64,000 nt of DNA, from assembly GCA_031277945.1 (NCBI GenBank), contig JAITLK010000003.1:1-64000 (forward strand), written 5' to 3'. Made by a program: the position numbers and the translations under genes. This document shows, piece after piece, positions 1 to 9,366 of this stretch. The DNA is from Microbacterium sp. (GTDB taxonomy: Bacteria > Actinomycetota > Actinomycetes > Actinomycetales > Microbacteriaceae). Under the pieces are notes generated by a model that saw nothing but the letters and a program-made list of their open reading frames with translations, was not told the origin of the DNA and did not search any database. The stretch's first letter is position 1. Each line of letters begins with the position of its first letter.

Positions 1-347
1 CCCCCGTCCAACGCTGAGTCTCCACGCCTTCTCCGGGCGCAGTCTGTGCAGACGTTCTGCTCGGCTCCGACCTTTGTCACAGACACCTAAGTCGACAAGC
101 CCAGCCTGGGAAGAGTCCCACGCGGCGTCCAGACGCCACCGCGCAGCAAGATTCCTAAATGACGCCAGAACCCGTACCGGAATCACATACGGTCTGACGG
201 ACTATCGGGCTCGCTTATGCAGCGAGGGCGAAGTCAGTGCGCTTAGCGTTGGCACTTATGTTTTTGCAGGGAGCGTTGACGAGATAACCCTGCATCCTCG
301 GCCCGCTTCTCGTGGATTCACAGGCGCTGTCGAAACCGATCAGCCCC
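1..347 (-). ncRNA. ssrA: tmRNA (ssrA), 3' end beyond the window
   Basis: The minus strand from 347 begins with the typical tmRNA 5' end GGGGCTGATCGGTTTCGACA. A tag reading frame follows at 253-215, encoding ANAKRTDFALAA and ending in TAA, which matches actinobacterial tmRNA tags. The 3' end, with the T-arm and the strand pairing with GGGGCTG, is cut off at position 1; the last visible bases (GGACGGGGG) look like the start of the T-stem. tmRNA rescues ribosomes stalled on broken mRNA and marks the product for proteolysis. Its protein partner SmpB is encoded at 4077-4553 on the same strand, with three plus-strand genes in between. Confidence 0.95.
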
Positions 348-501
348 GTGTTCCTCCCTGGGGAGGGCCGCTGTCGCTCTGTGGAATTACCAATTCCGGA
401 TCGCTCCGGAGCATCCCAGCCTACATCATCCGAGCGGGTACCGGCCGCGCCGGCAGGCACGTTCCCTGACCGATGTCGGTGCCCGGCGCTAGAGTCAGAC
501 C

Positions 502-1164
502 ATGAGCGATGTGGTCATCTCCGTCCGCGGCGAGCATGAGACGCGGGTGCCCGCGGAACTCGGCGTCGCCACCGTCTCCGTGCGCCTCGACGGCGCCGAT
601 CGCGCGGCCGTGTTCGCGCAGGCGAGTACTCTCGCCGAGCGCCTGATCGCGGAGCTGTCCGATGCCCAGCAGCGCGGCACCGTCGCACAGTGGTCCAGTG
701 AGCGCGTATCGGTGTGGTCGGATCGCCCGTGGAGCCAGGACGGCGCTCAGCTCCCCCTCGTGCATCACGCCAGCATGAGCACGCGCAGCGAGTTCACCGA
801 CTTCGCAGCGCTGTCCGAGTGGATCACCGCCGTCTCCGAACGCGAGGGTGTCGCGGTAGACGGCATCTCCTGGGAGCTCACCCCCGCCACAGCACGCACC
901 ACGGAATCGGAGGTGGCTCAGGCCGCCGTGGGTGTGGCTATGCAACGTGCCACTGCCTACGCCGCAGCGTTGGGGTTGGAGTCCGTGCACCCCAGCGAGA
1001 TCGCGGACGCCGGTCTGCTCAACGCGGCCGAGGCGTCGATGGGCAAGCAGGGCATGGCGATGCGCGCGTTCGCCGACAGCAGCGGTGGCGGTGGCGGGCT
1101 GCAGCTCGAGCCCCGCCCGATCCGCGTCGCCGCCACCGTCGAAGCTCGGTTCCTGGCGTCATGA
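502..1164 (+). CDS. SIMPL domain-containing (DUF541) protein
   Basis: 220 residues. The start (VISVRGEHETRVPAELGVATV) and the pattern of alternating strands and helices fit the SIMPL/DUF541 family, a predicted oligomeric family of poorly known function. There is no clear signal peptide, unlike many Gram-negative members, so a cytoplasmic location is likely. A glycine-serine run (about residues 193-199) precedes the last strand. The stop codon overlaps the start of the M20 peptidase by 4 nt (ATGA), so the two are probably translated together. The family call is by pattern; the cellular role is not known. Confidence 0.75.
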   Translation: MSDVVISVRGEHETRVPAELGVATVSVRLDGADRAAVFAQASTLAERLIAELSDAQQRGTVAQWSSERVSVWSDRPWSQDGAQLPLVHHASMSTRSEFTDFAALSEWITAVSEREGVAVDGISWELTPATARTTESEVAQAAVGVAMQRATAYAAALGLESVHPSEIADAGLLNAAEASMGKQGMAMRAFADSSGGGGGLQLEPRPIRVAATVEARFLAS

Positions 1165-2504
1165 GCAGCGTCGGCGTGAGCCCCCGACCCGGAATCGCGG
1201 ACCGGCTCAGTCGTATGATCGCGCTTCCCACCGTCTCCGCGGAGCGAGCCGAGCGTGGAGACGAGCCGTTCCTGGCCTTCGCCGATCTCATCGCAGAGCT
1301 CTATCCGCACGTGCACGCCGAGCTCGATCTCGAGGTCATCGGCGAGGGCGGCCTCCTGTATCGCTGGCACGGCACCGGAGACGCCGATCCCGTCGTGCTG
1401 ATGGCACACTACGACGTGGTCCCGGTGGATCTCAGCGACGACTGGACGCACGATCCGTTCTCCGGCGCGATCATCGACGGCTTCGTTCACGGGCGCGGGG
1501 CGCTGGATGACAAAGGACCGCTCGTGGTGATGCTCGACGCCGTGGAGAACCTCCTCACGGACGGCTTCTCCCCCGCGCGCGACGTCTACGTGTGGCTCGG
1601 ACCCGACGAGGAATCGCACGGTGCGGCGGCTCGCGAGGGTGCGCGTGTTCTCCACGAACGCGGCATCACCCCGTGGCTGGTCCTGGATGAGGGTGGTGCG
1701 GTAGTCGATGCACCGCTGCCGTTCGTCGACGGCACCGCCGCGATGGTCGGCGTCGGCGAGAAGGGAGTGCTCTCCGTCCGGCTCACGGCGCGCGGCGACG
1801 GCGGACACGCCTCCGCACCGCCGAAGCTCACCGCTGTCGGCCGCATCGCCCGTGCTATCGAGCGTCTCACCCCCGGCACGTTCCCCTCGCGCACGCCGCG
1901 GACCATCACGGCGATGCTCACCGCACTGGGCCAGCGCACGAGCGGGGCGCCGCGTCTACTCTTGCGACTGCTGATTGCGGTCCCGCGTCTCAGCGCGTTC
2001 GTCTTCACCCGCCTCGGCGGTGAGCCCGCCGCCATGGTGCGCACCACGATCGCGCCCACGATGTTCGCGGGAGGCACCGCCGATAACGTCCTGCCCTCGC
2101 AGGCATCCGCCACCATCAACCTGCGACTCGCGCTGGGAACCACCATCGCCCAGACCGTGCGTCGCCTGGAGAAGCGGATCAACGACCGCTCTGTCACGGT
2201 GACGGTGATCGAAGGCGACGAACCGTCGCCGGAATCGGCCACCGACAACGCGCCCTTCGCGCTGATCACCGAGGCGGTGGCGACATCCCATCCCGCCGCC
2301 CTCACCGTGCCCTACATCGTGTTCGCCGCGACGGACGCCCGTCACTTCCACCGCTTCGCCCCCGCCGTGTACCGCTTCGCCCCGCTGTCGATGTCGTCGG
2401 AGCTGCGAGCCACATTGCATGGCGTGAACGAGCGCGTGGCGGTCTCCGAGCTGGAGCGCGGCGAACTCTTCCACCGCACGCTGATCACCCGGCTGCCCCG
2501 GTAG
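1161..2504 (+). CDS. M20 family metallopeptidase (PM20D1/CPS1-like)
   Basis: 447 residues from the ATG at 1161 that overlaps the upstream stop codon. Zinc-site motifs of the M20 family are visible: MAHYDVVPV (His83, Asp85), GRGALDDKG (Asp116/117) and PDEESHG (Glu150/151). The dimerisation domain lies roughly between residues 200 and 320, and a late ligand is in ATDARHF. The motif style resembles the carboxypeptidase S/PM20D1 branch, which hydrolyses or forms N-acyl amino acids and cleaves small peptides. No signal peptide is seen, so it is probably cytosolic. The substrate cannot be told from sequence. It forms a two-gene unit with the SIMPL protein. Confidence 0.85.
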   Translation: MSSVGVSPRPGIADRLSRMIALPTVSAERAERGDEPFLAFADLIAELYPHVHAELDLEVIGEGGLLYRWHGTGDADPVVLMAHYDVVPVDLSDDWTHDPFSGAIIDGFVHGRGALDDKGPLVVMLDAVENLLTDGFSPARDVYVWLGPDEESHGAAAREGARVLHERGITPWLVLDEGGAVVDAPLPFVDGTAAMVGVGEKGVLSVRLTARGDGGHASAPPKLTAVGRIARAIERLTPGTFPSRTPRTITAMLTALGQRTSGAPRLLLRLLIAVPRLSAFVFTRLGGEPAAMVRTTIAPTMFAGGTADNVLPSQASATINLRLALGTTIAQTVRRLEKRINDRSVTVTVIEGDEPSPESATDNAPFALITEAVATSHPAALTVPYIVFAATDARHFHRFAPAVYRFAPLSMSSELRATLHGVNERVAVSELERGELFHRTLITRLPR

Positions 2505-2574
2505 GGTTGACGCACCCGACTCCCCCGCGCACCTACCCGAAGCAGATGCGCGCAGCGATGCGAAGGAGCATCAC

Positions 2575-4020
2575 GTGAAAGCACGAATCGCCTGGGCAGG
2601 GCTCGCCGGCGTCGTCGGCTACCTCGCCTTCGTCGAGTTCACCAGCGGCGTCCTGCAGGGGTATTACACCCCGATGCTCACCGACATCGCCCGCCATCTC
2701 GGGATCCCCGACGCCGATGTCAACTGGCTCGAGGGTGCGCAGCTCATGCTGTCGGCGCTCGTCGTTCCGGCCTTCGCGAAGCTCGGCGACATGTTCGGCC
2801 ACAAGCGGATGCTGTTGATCTCCACCGCGCTGACCGCGATCGCCTCCTTCGCGCTGCCCTTCTCCGACTCGTTCGGCGTGTTCCTCACGGCCTGGGCGCT
2901 GCAGGGCTTCTACGTCGTCTGGCTCCCCATGGAGATCGCCCTCATCTTCAGCCGCACCCGCGGCGTGGAAGGACGGGCGCAGATCACGGCGCGCGCGGCC
3001 GGAATCCTGGTCGCGTCGCTCGAGGGCGGGGCGATCCTCGGCGCGCTGCTCGGTGGTGCGCTGGTCGACTCGCTGCCGCTCACCGTCGTGCTGCTGGTCC
3101 CCGCCGTGCTGGTGGCCGTGTGCTTCTTCGTGATTCTGTTCGGTGTCACCGAGTCGCCCGAGCACACCGGTGGTCGCCTCGACACCGTCGGGCTCGTCCT
3201 CATCTCGGTCGCGTTGATCGCCTTCACGGGTGGACTCAGCATGCTCAGGCTCAATGGTGCGGGCGATGCGGTCTCCATCCTCGTGACCGTCGTCGGCGTG
3301 GCGCTTGTTGTCCCCTTCGTGCTCTGGGAGCTGCGGCAGGCGGACCCGCTCATCGATGTCCGCATGTTCCGCAACCCGGCACTCGGTCCGGTGTTCGTCA
3401 CCGCCGGCCTGTTCGGCGTGAGCGTGCTGGGCGGCCAGGCGCCGCTATCCACCTTCGCGCGTACCGATCCCACGGTGAACGGCTACGGTCTCGGGACCCA
3501 GGGCTTTGCCACCTCGCTCATCATCGGGATCTACCTCGTCGCGATGATCTCCGGCGCCCTGCTCTTCCCCGTGGTCGGACGGATCCTGTCGCCGCGACTG
3601 GCGCTCATCGGCGCCGCACTGCTGGTGTGCGTCGGCTTCGCACTCTTCCTTCCCCTCCACGGCACGTACGCACAGGTGGTCACGAACATGGTCGTGGTGG
3701 GCCTCGGCTCGGGCGCACTGGTTGCTGCGCTGCCCTCCGCGGCAGCGGCGGCCGCTCCTCCTGCACAGACCGGCGTGGCGACGGGACTCACCAACTCCGT
3801 CAAGACGGTCGGCGGCGCGATCGCGTCGTGTGTCTTCGGCATCGCGCTGCTTCACGGCGTGACCGGCGCGGCGGCCAACCCCGAGCAGACCGCCGGCTCG
3901 CTGAGCGGTTACATGACCGTCTGGGCGGTGTGCTCCGCCACAGCCCTCATCGCCGCCGTCTTCCTCTGCTTCGTGCCCAAGCAGGCGTTCCGCGACCAGG
4001 AGCAGCCGGTCACCGTCTGA
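2575..4020 (+). CDS. MFS transporter, probable DHA2-type drug exporter
   Basis: 481 residues from GTG at 2575, preceded by a GAAGGAG ribosome-binding site. About 14 hydrophobic segments and the loop GDMFGHKRMLL after the second segment (the MFS motif A position) indicate the 14-helix drug:H+ antiporter branch. Such proteins export hydrophobic compounds across the cytoplasmic membrane. It is a single-gene transcription unit ending at a strong bidirectional hairpin. The exported compound is unknown, and no local TetR or MarR regulator is present to hint at one. Confidence 0.85.
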   Translation: MKARIAWAGLAGVVGYLAFVEFTSGVLQGYYTPMLTDIARHLGIPDADVNWLEGAQLMLSALVVPAFAKLGDMFGHKRMLLISTALTAIASFALPFSDSFGVFLTAWALQGFYVVWLPMEIALIFSRTRGVEGRAQITARAAGILVASLEGGAILGALLGGALVDSLPLTVVLLVPAVLVAVCFFVILFGVTESPEHTGGRLDTVGLVLISVALIAFTGGLSMLRLNGAGDAVSILVTVVGVALVVPFVLWELRQADPLIDVRMFRNPALGPVFVTAGLFGVSVLGGQAPLSTFARTDPTVNGYGLGTQGFATSLIIGIYLVAMISGALLFPVVGRILSPRLALIGAALLVCVGFALFLPLHGTYAQVVTNMVVVGLGSGALVAALPSAAAAAAPPAQTGVATGLTNSVKTVGGAIASCVFGIALLHGVTGAAANPEQTAGSLSGYMTVWAVCSATALIAAVFLCFVPKQAFRDQEQPVTV

Positions 4021-4026
4021 CCGGAA

Positions 4027-4068
4027 ACGAAGAGGCCGGCCCGGATTCACCCGGGCCGGCCTCTTCGT
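4027..4068. terminator. bidirectional intrinsic terminator
   Basis: Perfect 18 bp stem (4027-4044 with 4051-4068) around a 6 nt loop, GC-rich in the middle with GAAGAG/CTCTTC arms. It lies between the convergent MFS gene and smpB and probably ends both transcripts. Confidence 0.9.
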
Positions 4069-4076
4069 GTGCGGGG

Positions 4077-4553
4077 TCACTCCCCCATGCGATTGCGGGT
4101 GCGCATGGCGCGATCCGCCTCCCGCTTGTCCTGACGTTCGCGCAGCGTCTGGCGCTTGTCGAACTCGCGCTTTCCCTTTGCGACGCCGATCTCCAGCTTG
4201 GCCCGGCCATCCTTGAAGTACAGCTTCAGGGGAACCAGGGTGTAGCCGCCCGCCGATACCGCGTGGGAGATCTTGATGATCTCGTCACGGTTCAGCAGCA
4301 GCTTGCGCACCCGCTTGACCGAGTGGTTCGTCCAGTGCCCCTGGGAGTACTCGGGGATGTGGACGTTGTCGATCCAGGCTTCGTTGCCCTTGATGTAGGC
4401 GTAGCCGTCCGTCAGGTTGGCTCGTCCCTGTCGCAGCGACTTCACCTCGGTGCCGGTCAGCACCATACCCGCCTCGTACGTCTTCTCGACGTTGTAGTCG
4501 TGGCGTGCACGCCGGTTGGTCGCGACGACCTTCTCCCCGCGTTCACGGACCAT
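4077..4553 (-). CDS. smpB: SsrA-binding protein SmpB
   Basis: 158 residues, the normal family length. Conserved blocks are visible: [39 protein letters not shown], and a basic C-terminal tail rich in Lys/Arg ([20 protein letters not shown]) that enters the ribosomal decoding centre. SmpB binds tmRNA and brings it to stalled ribosomes. It is the last gene of the prfB-ftsE-ftsX-smpB run. The start MVRERGEK was taken because it is the only start that keeps the family N-terminus. Confidence 0.97.
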   Translation of the reverse strand: MVRERGEKVVATNRRARHDYNVEKTYEAGMVLTGTEVKSLRQGRANLTDGYAYIKGNEAWIDNVHIPEYSQGHWTNHSVKRVRKLLLNRDEIIKISHAVSAGGYTLVPLKLYFKDGRAKLEIGVAKGKREFDKRQTLRERQDKREADRAMRTRNRMGE

Positions 4554-4631
4554 GTCACACTCTCCTCAATCGCCGCGCGCACGCGCGGCAGCCGATCAGT
4601 CTATCAACCGCCGGCGCGTGGCGACGCCGGG

Positions 4632-5546
4632 TCAGGTGCGCAGCCAGCGCCGGATCGCGAAACCGGCCGACAGTGCCGCAAGCACCACGCCGAGACCCAC
4701 GACGATCGGAATCACGACCCACACATCGTTGAGGCCGATCCAGCTCTGGATGAAGGTGACCCTGCCGGTGAGATAACCGAGCACGCCGAACTGCACGGCA
4801 GCCCACAGCGCCGCCGAGGCGAGCACAGATCCGATGAAGGCCGCCAGCACACCCTCCAGCACGAACGGGGTCTGGATGAAGCGGTTCGACGCGCCCACCA
4901 GGCGCATGATGCCAATCTCCTTGCGGCGCGCCACCGCCGAGAGGCGGATCGTGGTCGCGATCAGCAGGATGGCGGCGATCAGCATGAGAGCCGCGATTCC
5001 GACCGCGAGGTAGGTGGCCACCTGAAGTGCCTGGAACAGCGGCTCCAGGTACTTCATCTGGTTCTTGACCTCTTGCACGCCCTTCGTGGAGTGGAACGCC
5101 TCCTCGATCACCGTGACCTGGGACTGATCCTTCAGGTTCACGCGGAACGACGCGTTGATGCTGTCGGGCGCGAAGACGCTCGCGTACTCCTCACCGCGCT
5201 GGTCGATGATGCTCTGGTAGGCGTCGGCCTGGGTGATCTCCTGGACGTTCGCGATGAGCGGTCCGAGAGTCCCGCCCGCCAATTGCGCACGGACGTCCTC
5301 GATCTGCTCCGGCGTCGCGTTGCCGTCGGTGCAGTTGTCGCCGATCGCGGTCGACGTGCACATGAAGATCTCGACCTGCGCGCGATCCTCCCAGTAGTCG
5401 TGGAGCTTGCCCACCTGGGACTGCGTGAGGATGGCCGCACCCACGAACGTGAGCGAGACGAATGTCACGAGGATCACCGAGATGACCATCGATACGTTGC
5501 GCCGGAAGCCCTGGAAGACCTCCGAGAAGATGAGTCCCAGCCTCAT
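4632..5546 (-). CDS. ftsX: cell division protein FtsX (permease-like subunit)
   Basis: 304 residues with the FtsX layout: one membrane segment at about residues 20-42, an extracellular domain of about 130 residues, then three membrane segments in the C-terminal half (about 178-200, 223-250, 278-298). The start MRLGLIFSEVFQGFRRNVSM is typical. FtsX with FtsE transmits a signal across the membrane to activate peptidoglycan hydrolases during division. It overlaps ftsE by 4 nt, so the two are co-translated. The extracellular part contains two cysteines (in CTSTAIGDNC) that could form a disulfide. Confidence 0.96.
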   Translation of the reverse strand: MRLGLIFSEVFQGFRRNVSMVISVILVTFVSLTFVGAAILTQSQVGKLHDYWEDRAQVEIFMCTSTAIGDNCTDGNATPEQIEDVRAQLAGGTLGPLIANVQEITQADAYQSIIDQRGEEYASVFAPDSINASFRVNLKDQSQVTVIEEAFHSTKGVQEVKNQMKYLEPLFQALQVATYLAVGIAALMLIAAILLIATTIRLSAVARRKEIGIMRLVGASNRFIQTPFVLEGVLAAFIGSVLASAALWAAVQFGVLGYLTGRVTFIQSWIGLNDVWVVIPIVVGLGVVLAALSAGFAIRRWLRT

Positions 5547-6640
5547 GATGTCGGACCCACCTCATCGTTGTCGTCATACTCGCTGAGGCCCAGTCGGTCG
5601 GCGACACCGAGCTCGGCGACCTGGACGTCCGGCAACGCGATCGGCCGGGTCATCGGACGGGCTTCCGCATCCGCGACCGGCTCAGCGGCCGCGGGTCGGG
5701 TGATCGCCGGCGTCTCGGGGCCATCGGCGCTGTCCGGCTCACGCTCACCCGTTCCGAACGGGGCGTCGGTTGCTGCCGCCACGACCACATCGGCGGGCTC
5801 GGACACCGGAACTGCTACGGCGGCGGCAACCACCACGGCAGGATCTCCCGCGTCCACGGCGGCGGCGACCTCACGCTGGACCTCCAGCACCGCGGTCAAC
5901 GCGGCGGCAGATGCCACACCGCGCTCAGTGAACGCCTCGAGGCGAGGAATCGCAGAGGTGTCGCCGTATCCGCCGTGACGATCGTCGCGGATGATGACGC
6001 CGTCACGCAGCTCGATCACGCGCCGCTGCATCTGGTCGACGAATCCGGCCTCGTGGGTGGCCATCACCACGGTCGTGCCATTCGCGTTGATGCGCGCGAG
6101 GAGCTGCATGATGTCCGTCGACGTGCCGGGGTCCAGGTTTCCGGTCGGCTCGTCGGCCAGCAGCACCTGGGGACGGTTGACGATGGCACGGGCGATCGCC
6201 ACGCGCTGCTGCTCACCGCCGGACAGCTCCGTGGGCATGCGCTTCGCCTTGTCCTGCAGCCCGACCAGCTCCAGTGCCTCCGGCACGGACTGCTGGATCA
6301 GCGCTCGGCTGGCGCCGGTCACCTGAAGGGCGAACGCGACGTTCTGCGCCACGGTCTTGGTGGACAGCAGGCGGAAGTCCTGGAACACGGACCCGATGTG
6401 GCGGCGGAAGTAGGGAACCCGCCGGTTGGACATCTTGCGTGTGTCACTGCCGAGCACGAGAACGCGACCGGCAGTGGGGATGTCCTCACGGAGGATGAGG
6501 CGAAGACACGACGACTTCCCGGATCCCGACGCGCCGACGAGGAACACGAACTCACCGCGTTGAATCTCGAAGTCGACGTCGGAGAGCGCGGGACGGGGTG
6601 TGCCGCGGTAGCGCTTGGTGACGTTCTCGAACCGAATCAT
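5543..6640 (-). CDS. ftsE: cell division ATP-binding protein FtsE with long C-terminal extension
   Basis: 365 residues. The ABC ATPase domain covers residues 1-222: Walker A GASGSGKS (36-43), signature LSGGEQQ (139-145), Walker B LLADEP (160-165), switch His196. FtsE proteins are usually about 220-230 residues, so roughly 140 extra residues follow. They are Ala/Val/Pro/Glu-rich, look disordered and end in the acidic run EYDDNDEVGPTS. The tail overlaps the start of ftsX. The core call is certain; the role of the tail is unknown. A terminator hairpin lies upstream, so ftsE likely has its own promoter after prfB. Confidence 0.95.
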   Translation of the reverse strand: MIRFENVTKRYRGTPRPALSDVDFEIQRGEFVFLVGASGSGKSSCLRLILREDIPTAGRVLVLGSDTRKMSNRRVPYFRRHIGSVFQDFRLLSTKTVAQNVAFALQVTGASRALIQQSVPEALELVGLQDKAKRMPTELSGGEQQRVAIARAIVNRPQVLLADEPTGNLDPGTSTDIMQLLARINANGTTVVMATHEAGFVDQMQRRVIELRDGVIIRDDRHGGYGDTSAIPRLEAFTERGVASAAALTAVLEVQREVAAAVDAGDPAVVVAAAVAVPVSEPADVVVAAATDAPFGTGEREPDSADGPETPAITRPAAAEPVADAEARPMTRPIALPDVQVAELGVADRLGLSEYDDNDEVGPTS

Positions 6641-6719
6641 GGCCGAATCAGCCTACGTCGGGCCCACCGCCGCACAGCAGAGCGACACCCGCCGCCCGGC
6701 ATTCGGTCGGTGAATGTGA

Positions 6720-6749
6720 GAACGCCGCGACCCGAAGGTCGCGGCGTTC
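6720..6749 (-). terminator. terminator after prfB
   Basis: Perfect 13 bp stem (6720-6732 with 6737-6749) and a CGAA tetraloop, 17 bp past the prfB stop codon on the minus strand. It probably separates prfB transcription from ftsEX-smpB. Confidence 0.85.
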
Positions 6750-6765
6750 TCGAGCCACCAGGTGC

Positions 6766-7875
6766 TCAGTCGTCGGTCTTGCGCTTGCGCCAGCGGATTC
6801 CTGCGGAGATGAGACCGTCCAGGTCACCGTCGAAGACGCTCGCGGGGTTTCCGACCTCGTAGCCCGTGCGCAGGTCCTTGACCAGCTGCTGCCCGTAGAG
6901 GAAGTAGGAGCGCATCTGGTCGCCCCAGCTCGCGGTGATCACACCCGCGAGCTCCTTCTTCTTCGCGGCTTCCTCTTCCTTCTTCAGCAGCAGGAGCCGG
7001 GTCTGGAGAACGCGCATGGCCGCGGCGCGGTTCTGGATCTGGGACTTCTCGTTCTGCATCGACACCACGATCCCCGTGGGGATGTGGGTGAGGCGGACGG
7101 CGGAGTCGGTGGTGTTGACGGACTGACCACCAGGGCCGGAGGAACGGAACACGTCCACGCGCAGATCGCCCTCGGGGATGTCGACTTCGACGGCCTCCTC
7201 CATCACCGGGATGACCTCGACGGCGGCGAAGCTGGTCTGGCGCTTGTCGGCCGAGCCGAAGGGGCTGATGCGAGCGAGGCGGTGGGTTCCGGCCTCGACC
7301 GAGAGAGTGCCATAGGCGTAGGGCGCGTCGACCTCGAAGGTGGCGGACTTGATGCCGGCACCCTCGGCGTAGGAGATGTCCATCACCTTGACGGCGTACT
7401 TGTTCCGCTCGGCCCAGCGCAGGTACATGCGCATGAGCATCTCGGCGAAGTCGGTGGCGTCGTCGCCGCCGGCACCAGAGCGGATCGTCACGACCGCGGA
7501 GCGCTCGTCGTACTCGCCGTCCAGCAGCGTCTGCACTTCGAGCTGGCTCACCACGCCTTCCAGCGCGGCCAGTTCATCGCGGGCTTCCTGCTCGGCGTCG
7601 GCGTCCTCCATCTCGTTGGCGAGCTCGACGAGCACGTCCAGGTCGTTGAGTCGCCGCTCCACCGCCTCGACACGGCCGAGGTCGGCCTGCTTGTGGCTCA
7701 GGGCACTGGTGACCTTCTGCGCGGCCTCCGGGTCATCCCACAGATCGGGCGCACCGGCTTCCTCGCTGAGTCGGGCGATATCGGCGCGCAGCGCATCGAC
7801 GTCCACGACGGCACGGATGTCATCGAACGTGGATCGGACGGCGGCGATCTGGGAGGTGAATTCGTAATCGAGCAT
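6766..7875 (-). CDS. prfB: peptide chain release factor 2
   Basis: 369 residues. The stop-codon recognition tripeptide SPF (residues 204-206) identifies RF2, which reads UGA and UAA. The GGQ motif (249-251, in SGPGGQSVN) is the peptidyl-tRNA hydrolysis site. The reading frame is continuous, so the programmed +1 frameshift found near codon 25 in many bacteria is absent here. It is the first gene of the prfB, ftsE, ftsX, smpB run and divergent from the MFS gene at 7975. Confidence 0.97.
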   Translation of the reverse strand: MLDYEFTSQIAAVRSTFDDIRAVVDVDALRADIARLSEEAGAPDLWDDPEAAQKVTSALSHKQADLGRVEAVERRLNDLDVLVELANEMEDADAEQEARDELAALEGVVSQLEVQTLLDGEYDERSAVVTIRSGAGGDDATDFAEMLMRMYLRWAERNKYAVKVMDISYAEGAGIKSATFEVDAPYAYGTLSVEAGTHRLARISPFGSADKRQTSFAAVEVIPVMEEAVEVDIPEGDLRVDVFRSSGPGGQSVNTTDSAVRLTHIPTGIVVSMQNEKSQIQNRAAAMRVLQTRLLLLKKEEEAAKKKELAGVITASWGDQMRSYFLYGQQLVKDLRTGYEVGNPASVFDGDLDGLISAGIRWRKRKTDD

Positions 7876-7974
7876 GGCCTCCCTAGCCTAGCGGTCAGAG
7901 GGCCATCTCCGCCGCGTGAGAGGAGCGGCGTAGGGTGAAGGAGTCCCGCGGCGACGGGACGGAGAGAGAGCACA

Positions 7975-9282
7975 GTGACAGACGCACCCTCCACCGGCGA
8001 GATCCTCAAGCGTCTCGCCCCGATGATCTACGGCCCCACCGTCCTGTTCAGCCTGGGCGAAGGCGCTGTCGTCCCGCTGCTACCGGTACTGGCCACGAAG
8101 CTCGGCGCAGACATCGCCATGTCATCGCTCATCGTCGCGGCTCTGGTGGTGGGCCAGCTCTGCGGGAACCTTCCCGCCGGATGGGCGGTCGCCCGCTTCG
8201 GCGAGCGACGCACCATGATCATCTCCGGTCTCCTCGCACTGGTCGGCGTAGGACTCCTCGCATTCGCGACCGGGGTCGGGATGCTGATGGCCGCGGCCCT
8301 CGTCATCGGATTCTGCGCTGCCGCGTTCGCCCTGGCGCGACACTCGTTCATGACCACGCGCGTCCCGCTGTCCTTCCGTGCTCGCGCCCTGTCGCTGCTG
8401 GGCGGTTCCTTCCGCTTCGGAATGTTCATCGGGCCGTTCGTCGCTGCCGGTCTGCTGTGGGTGTTCGGCGACGAGCGCGCGAGCATCTGGTTCCTGGGAC
8501 TGTGCCTGATCGCCGCCGTGGCTCTCGTGCTGTTCGGACCGGACCCGGAGACGGTGGCACCGCTTCCGGCGCGACCGACGCCGCGCCAGGCGTCCCCCGC
8601 CGACACGGGCGAACCCGTCACCGGCGGCATCGCGATCATTCCCTCGCACGAAGGCGTTTTCCGCACGATGTGGCGCTACCGGGGCGTGCTCGCGCGGCTG
8701 GGCGTGGCAGCGGCATCGCTGTCGGCGGTGCGGTCGGCGCGCCAGGCGATCCTTCCGCTCTGGGGCGTCTCGATCGGACTCGATGCGCAGACCATCGCCC
8801 TCGTGGTGGGGCTGTCCGGAGCGATCGATTTCGCGTTGTTCTACGCGAGCGGTCAGGTGATGGATCGCTTCGGGCGGCTCTGGGCGGCACTTCCCGCCAT
8901 GCTGCTCATGGGCCTCGGCTTCGGCGCGCTGGCGCTGACGCATGATCTGCCGAGCTCGGCGATGTGGTTCGCCGCCTTCGCGATGGTGCTCGGTGTCGGA
9001 AACGGCCTGTCCAGTGGGATCCTGCTGACGCTGGGCGCGGATGTCGCACCCCAGCACGACCCCGCCCCGTTCCTCGGCTCCTGGCGAACGCTCACCGACG
9101 CGGGCGGCGCGCTCGCGCCGGTTCTCATCTCAGCCATCACCGCCCTGCTGTCGTTGGCGTGGGCGACCGGGCTGATGAGCATCGTGGCCTTCGCCGGAGC
9201 GCTCGGCTTCATCCGCTGGGTGCCGAAGTTCATCCCGGGTGCACAGCGGGGGCCGAAGGATCCGGACGCAGACGAGGCCTGA
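7975..9282 (+). CDS. MFS transporter (12 helices)
   Basis: 435 residues from GTG at 7975, with GGAGAGAGAG upstream as ribosome-binding region. Twelve hydrophobic segments fall in two halves split by a soluble loop of about 60 residues (around 190-250). The cytoplasmic motif ARFGERRTM follows helix 2, as in the MFS motif A. Likely an exporter of small molecules; the substrate cannot be named. It is divergent from prfB and convergent with the pseudopilin genes. Confidence 0.82.
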   Translation: MTDAPSTGEILKRLAPMIYGPTVLFSLGEGAVVPLLPVLATKLGADIAMSSLIVAALVVGQLCGNLPAGWAVARFGERRTMIISGLLALVGVGLLAFATGVGMLMAAALVIGFCAAAFALARHSFMTTRVPLSFRARALSLLGGSFRFGMFIGPFVAAGLLWVFGDERASIWFLGLCLIAAVALVLFGPDPETVAPLPARPTPRQASPADTGEPVTGGIAIIPSHEGVFRTMWRYRGVLARLGVAAASLSAVRSARQAILPLWGVSIGLDAQTIALVVGLSGAIDFALFYASGQVMDRFGRLWAALPAMLLMGLGFGALALTHDLPSSAMWFAAFAMVLGVGNGLSSGILLTLGADVAPQHDPAPFLGSWRTLTDAGGALAPVLISAITALLSLAWATGLMSIVAFAGALGFIRWVPKFIPGAQRGPKDPDADEA

Positions 9283-9289
9283 TGCGGAC

Positions 9290-9345
9290 GAGCCGACGGC
9301 CAGCCGTGGAGCGCAGCGTGACGCCGTCCGGAACCGCTCCGGACC
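9290..9345 (-). repeat. degenerate copy of the 3' end of the TadG-like gene
   Basis: The stretch 9290-9345 resembles 9366-9427, the 3' end of the neighbouring gene. GACGAGCCGACGGCC matches GACTAGCCGACGGCC, and the following 35 bases differ at about 6 positions. On the minus strand both encode GVTLRSTA. It looks like a remnant of a local duplication just downstream of the gene. Confidence 0.5.
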
Positions 9346-9366
9346 CGAGCGAAAGCCTCACCCGGA

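Noticed and set aside
74..469. Plus-strand frame covering the tmRNA region
   Set aside because: It lies on the opposite strand of the tmRNA gene and its codons mirror RNA structure, not a protein.
3120..5978. A 952-codon open frame on the plus strand opposite smpB, ftsX and ftsE
   Set aside because: Arg/Pro/His-rich translation with no fold signature, antisense to three certain genes; an artefact of high GC content.
7790..7875. Programmed frameshift in prfB
   Set aside because: The frame is continuous through the usual site and no in-frame UGA is present.
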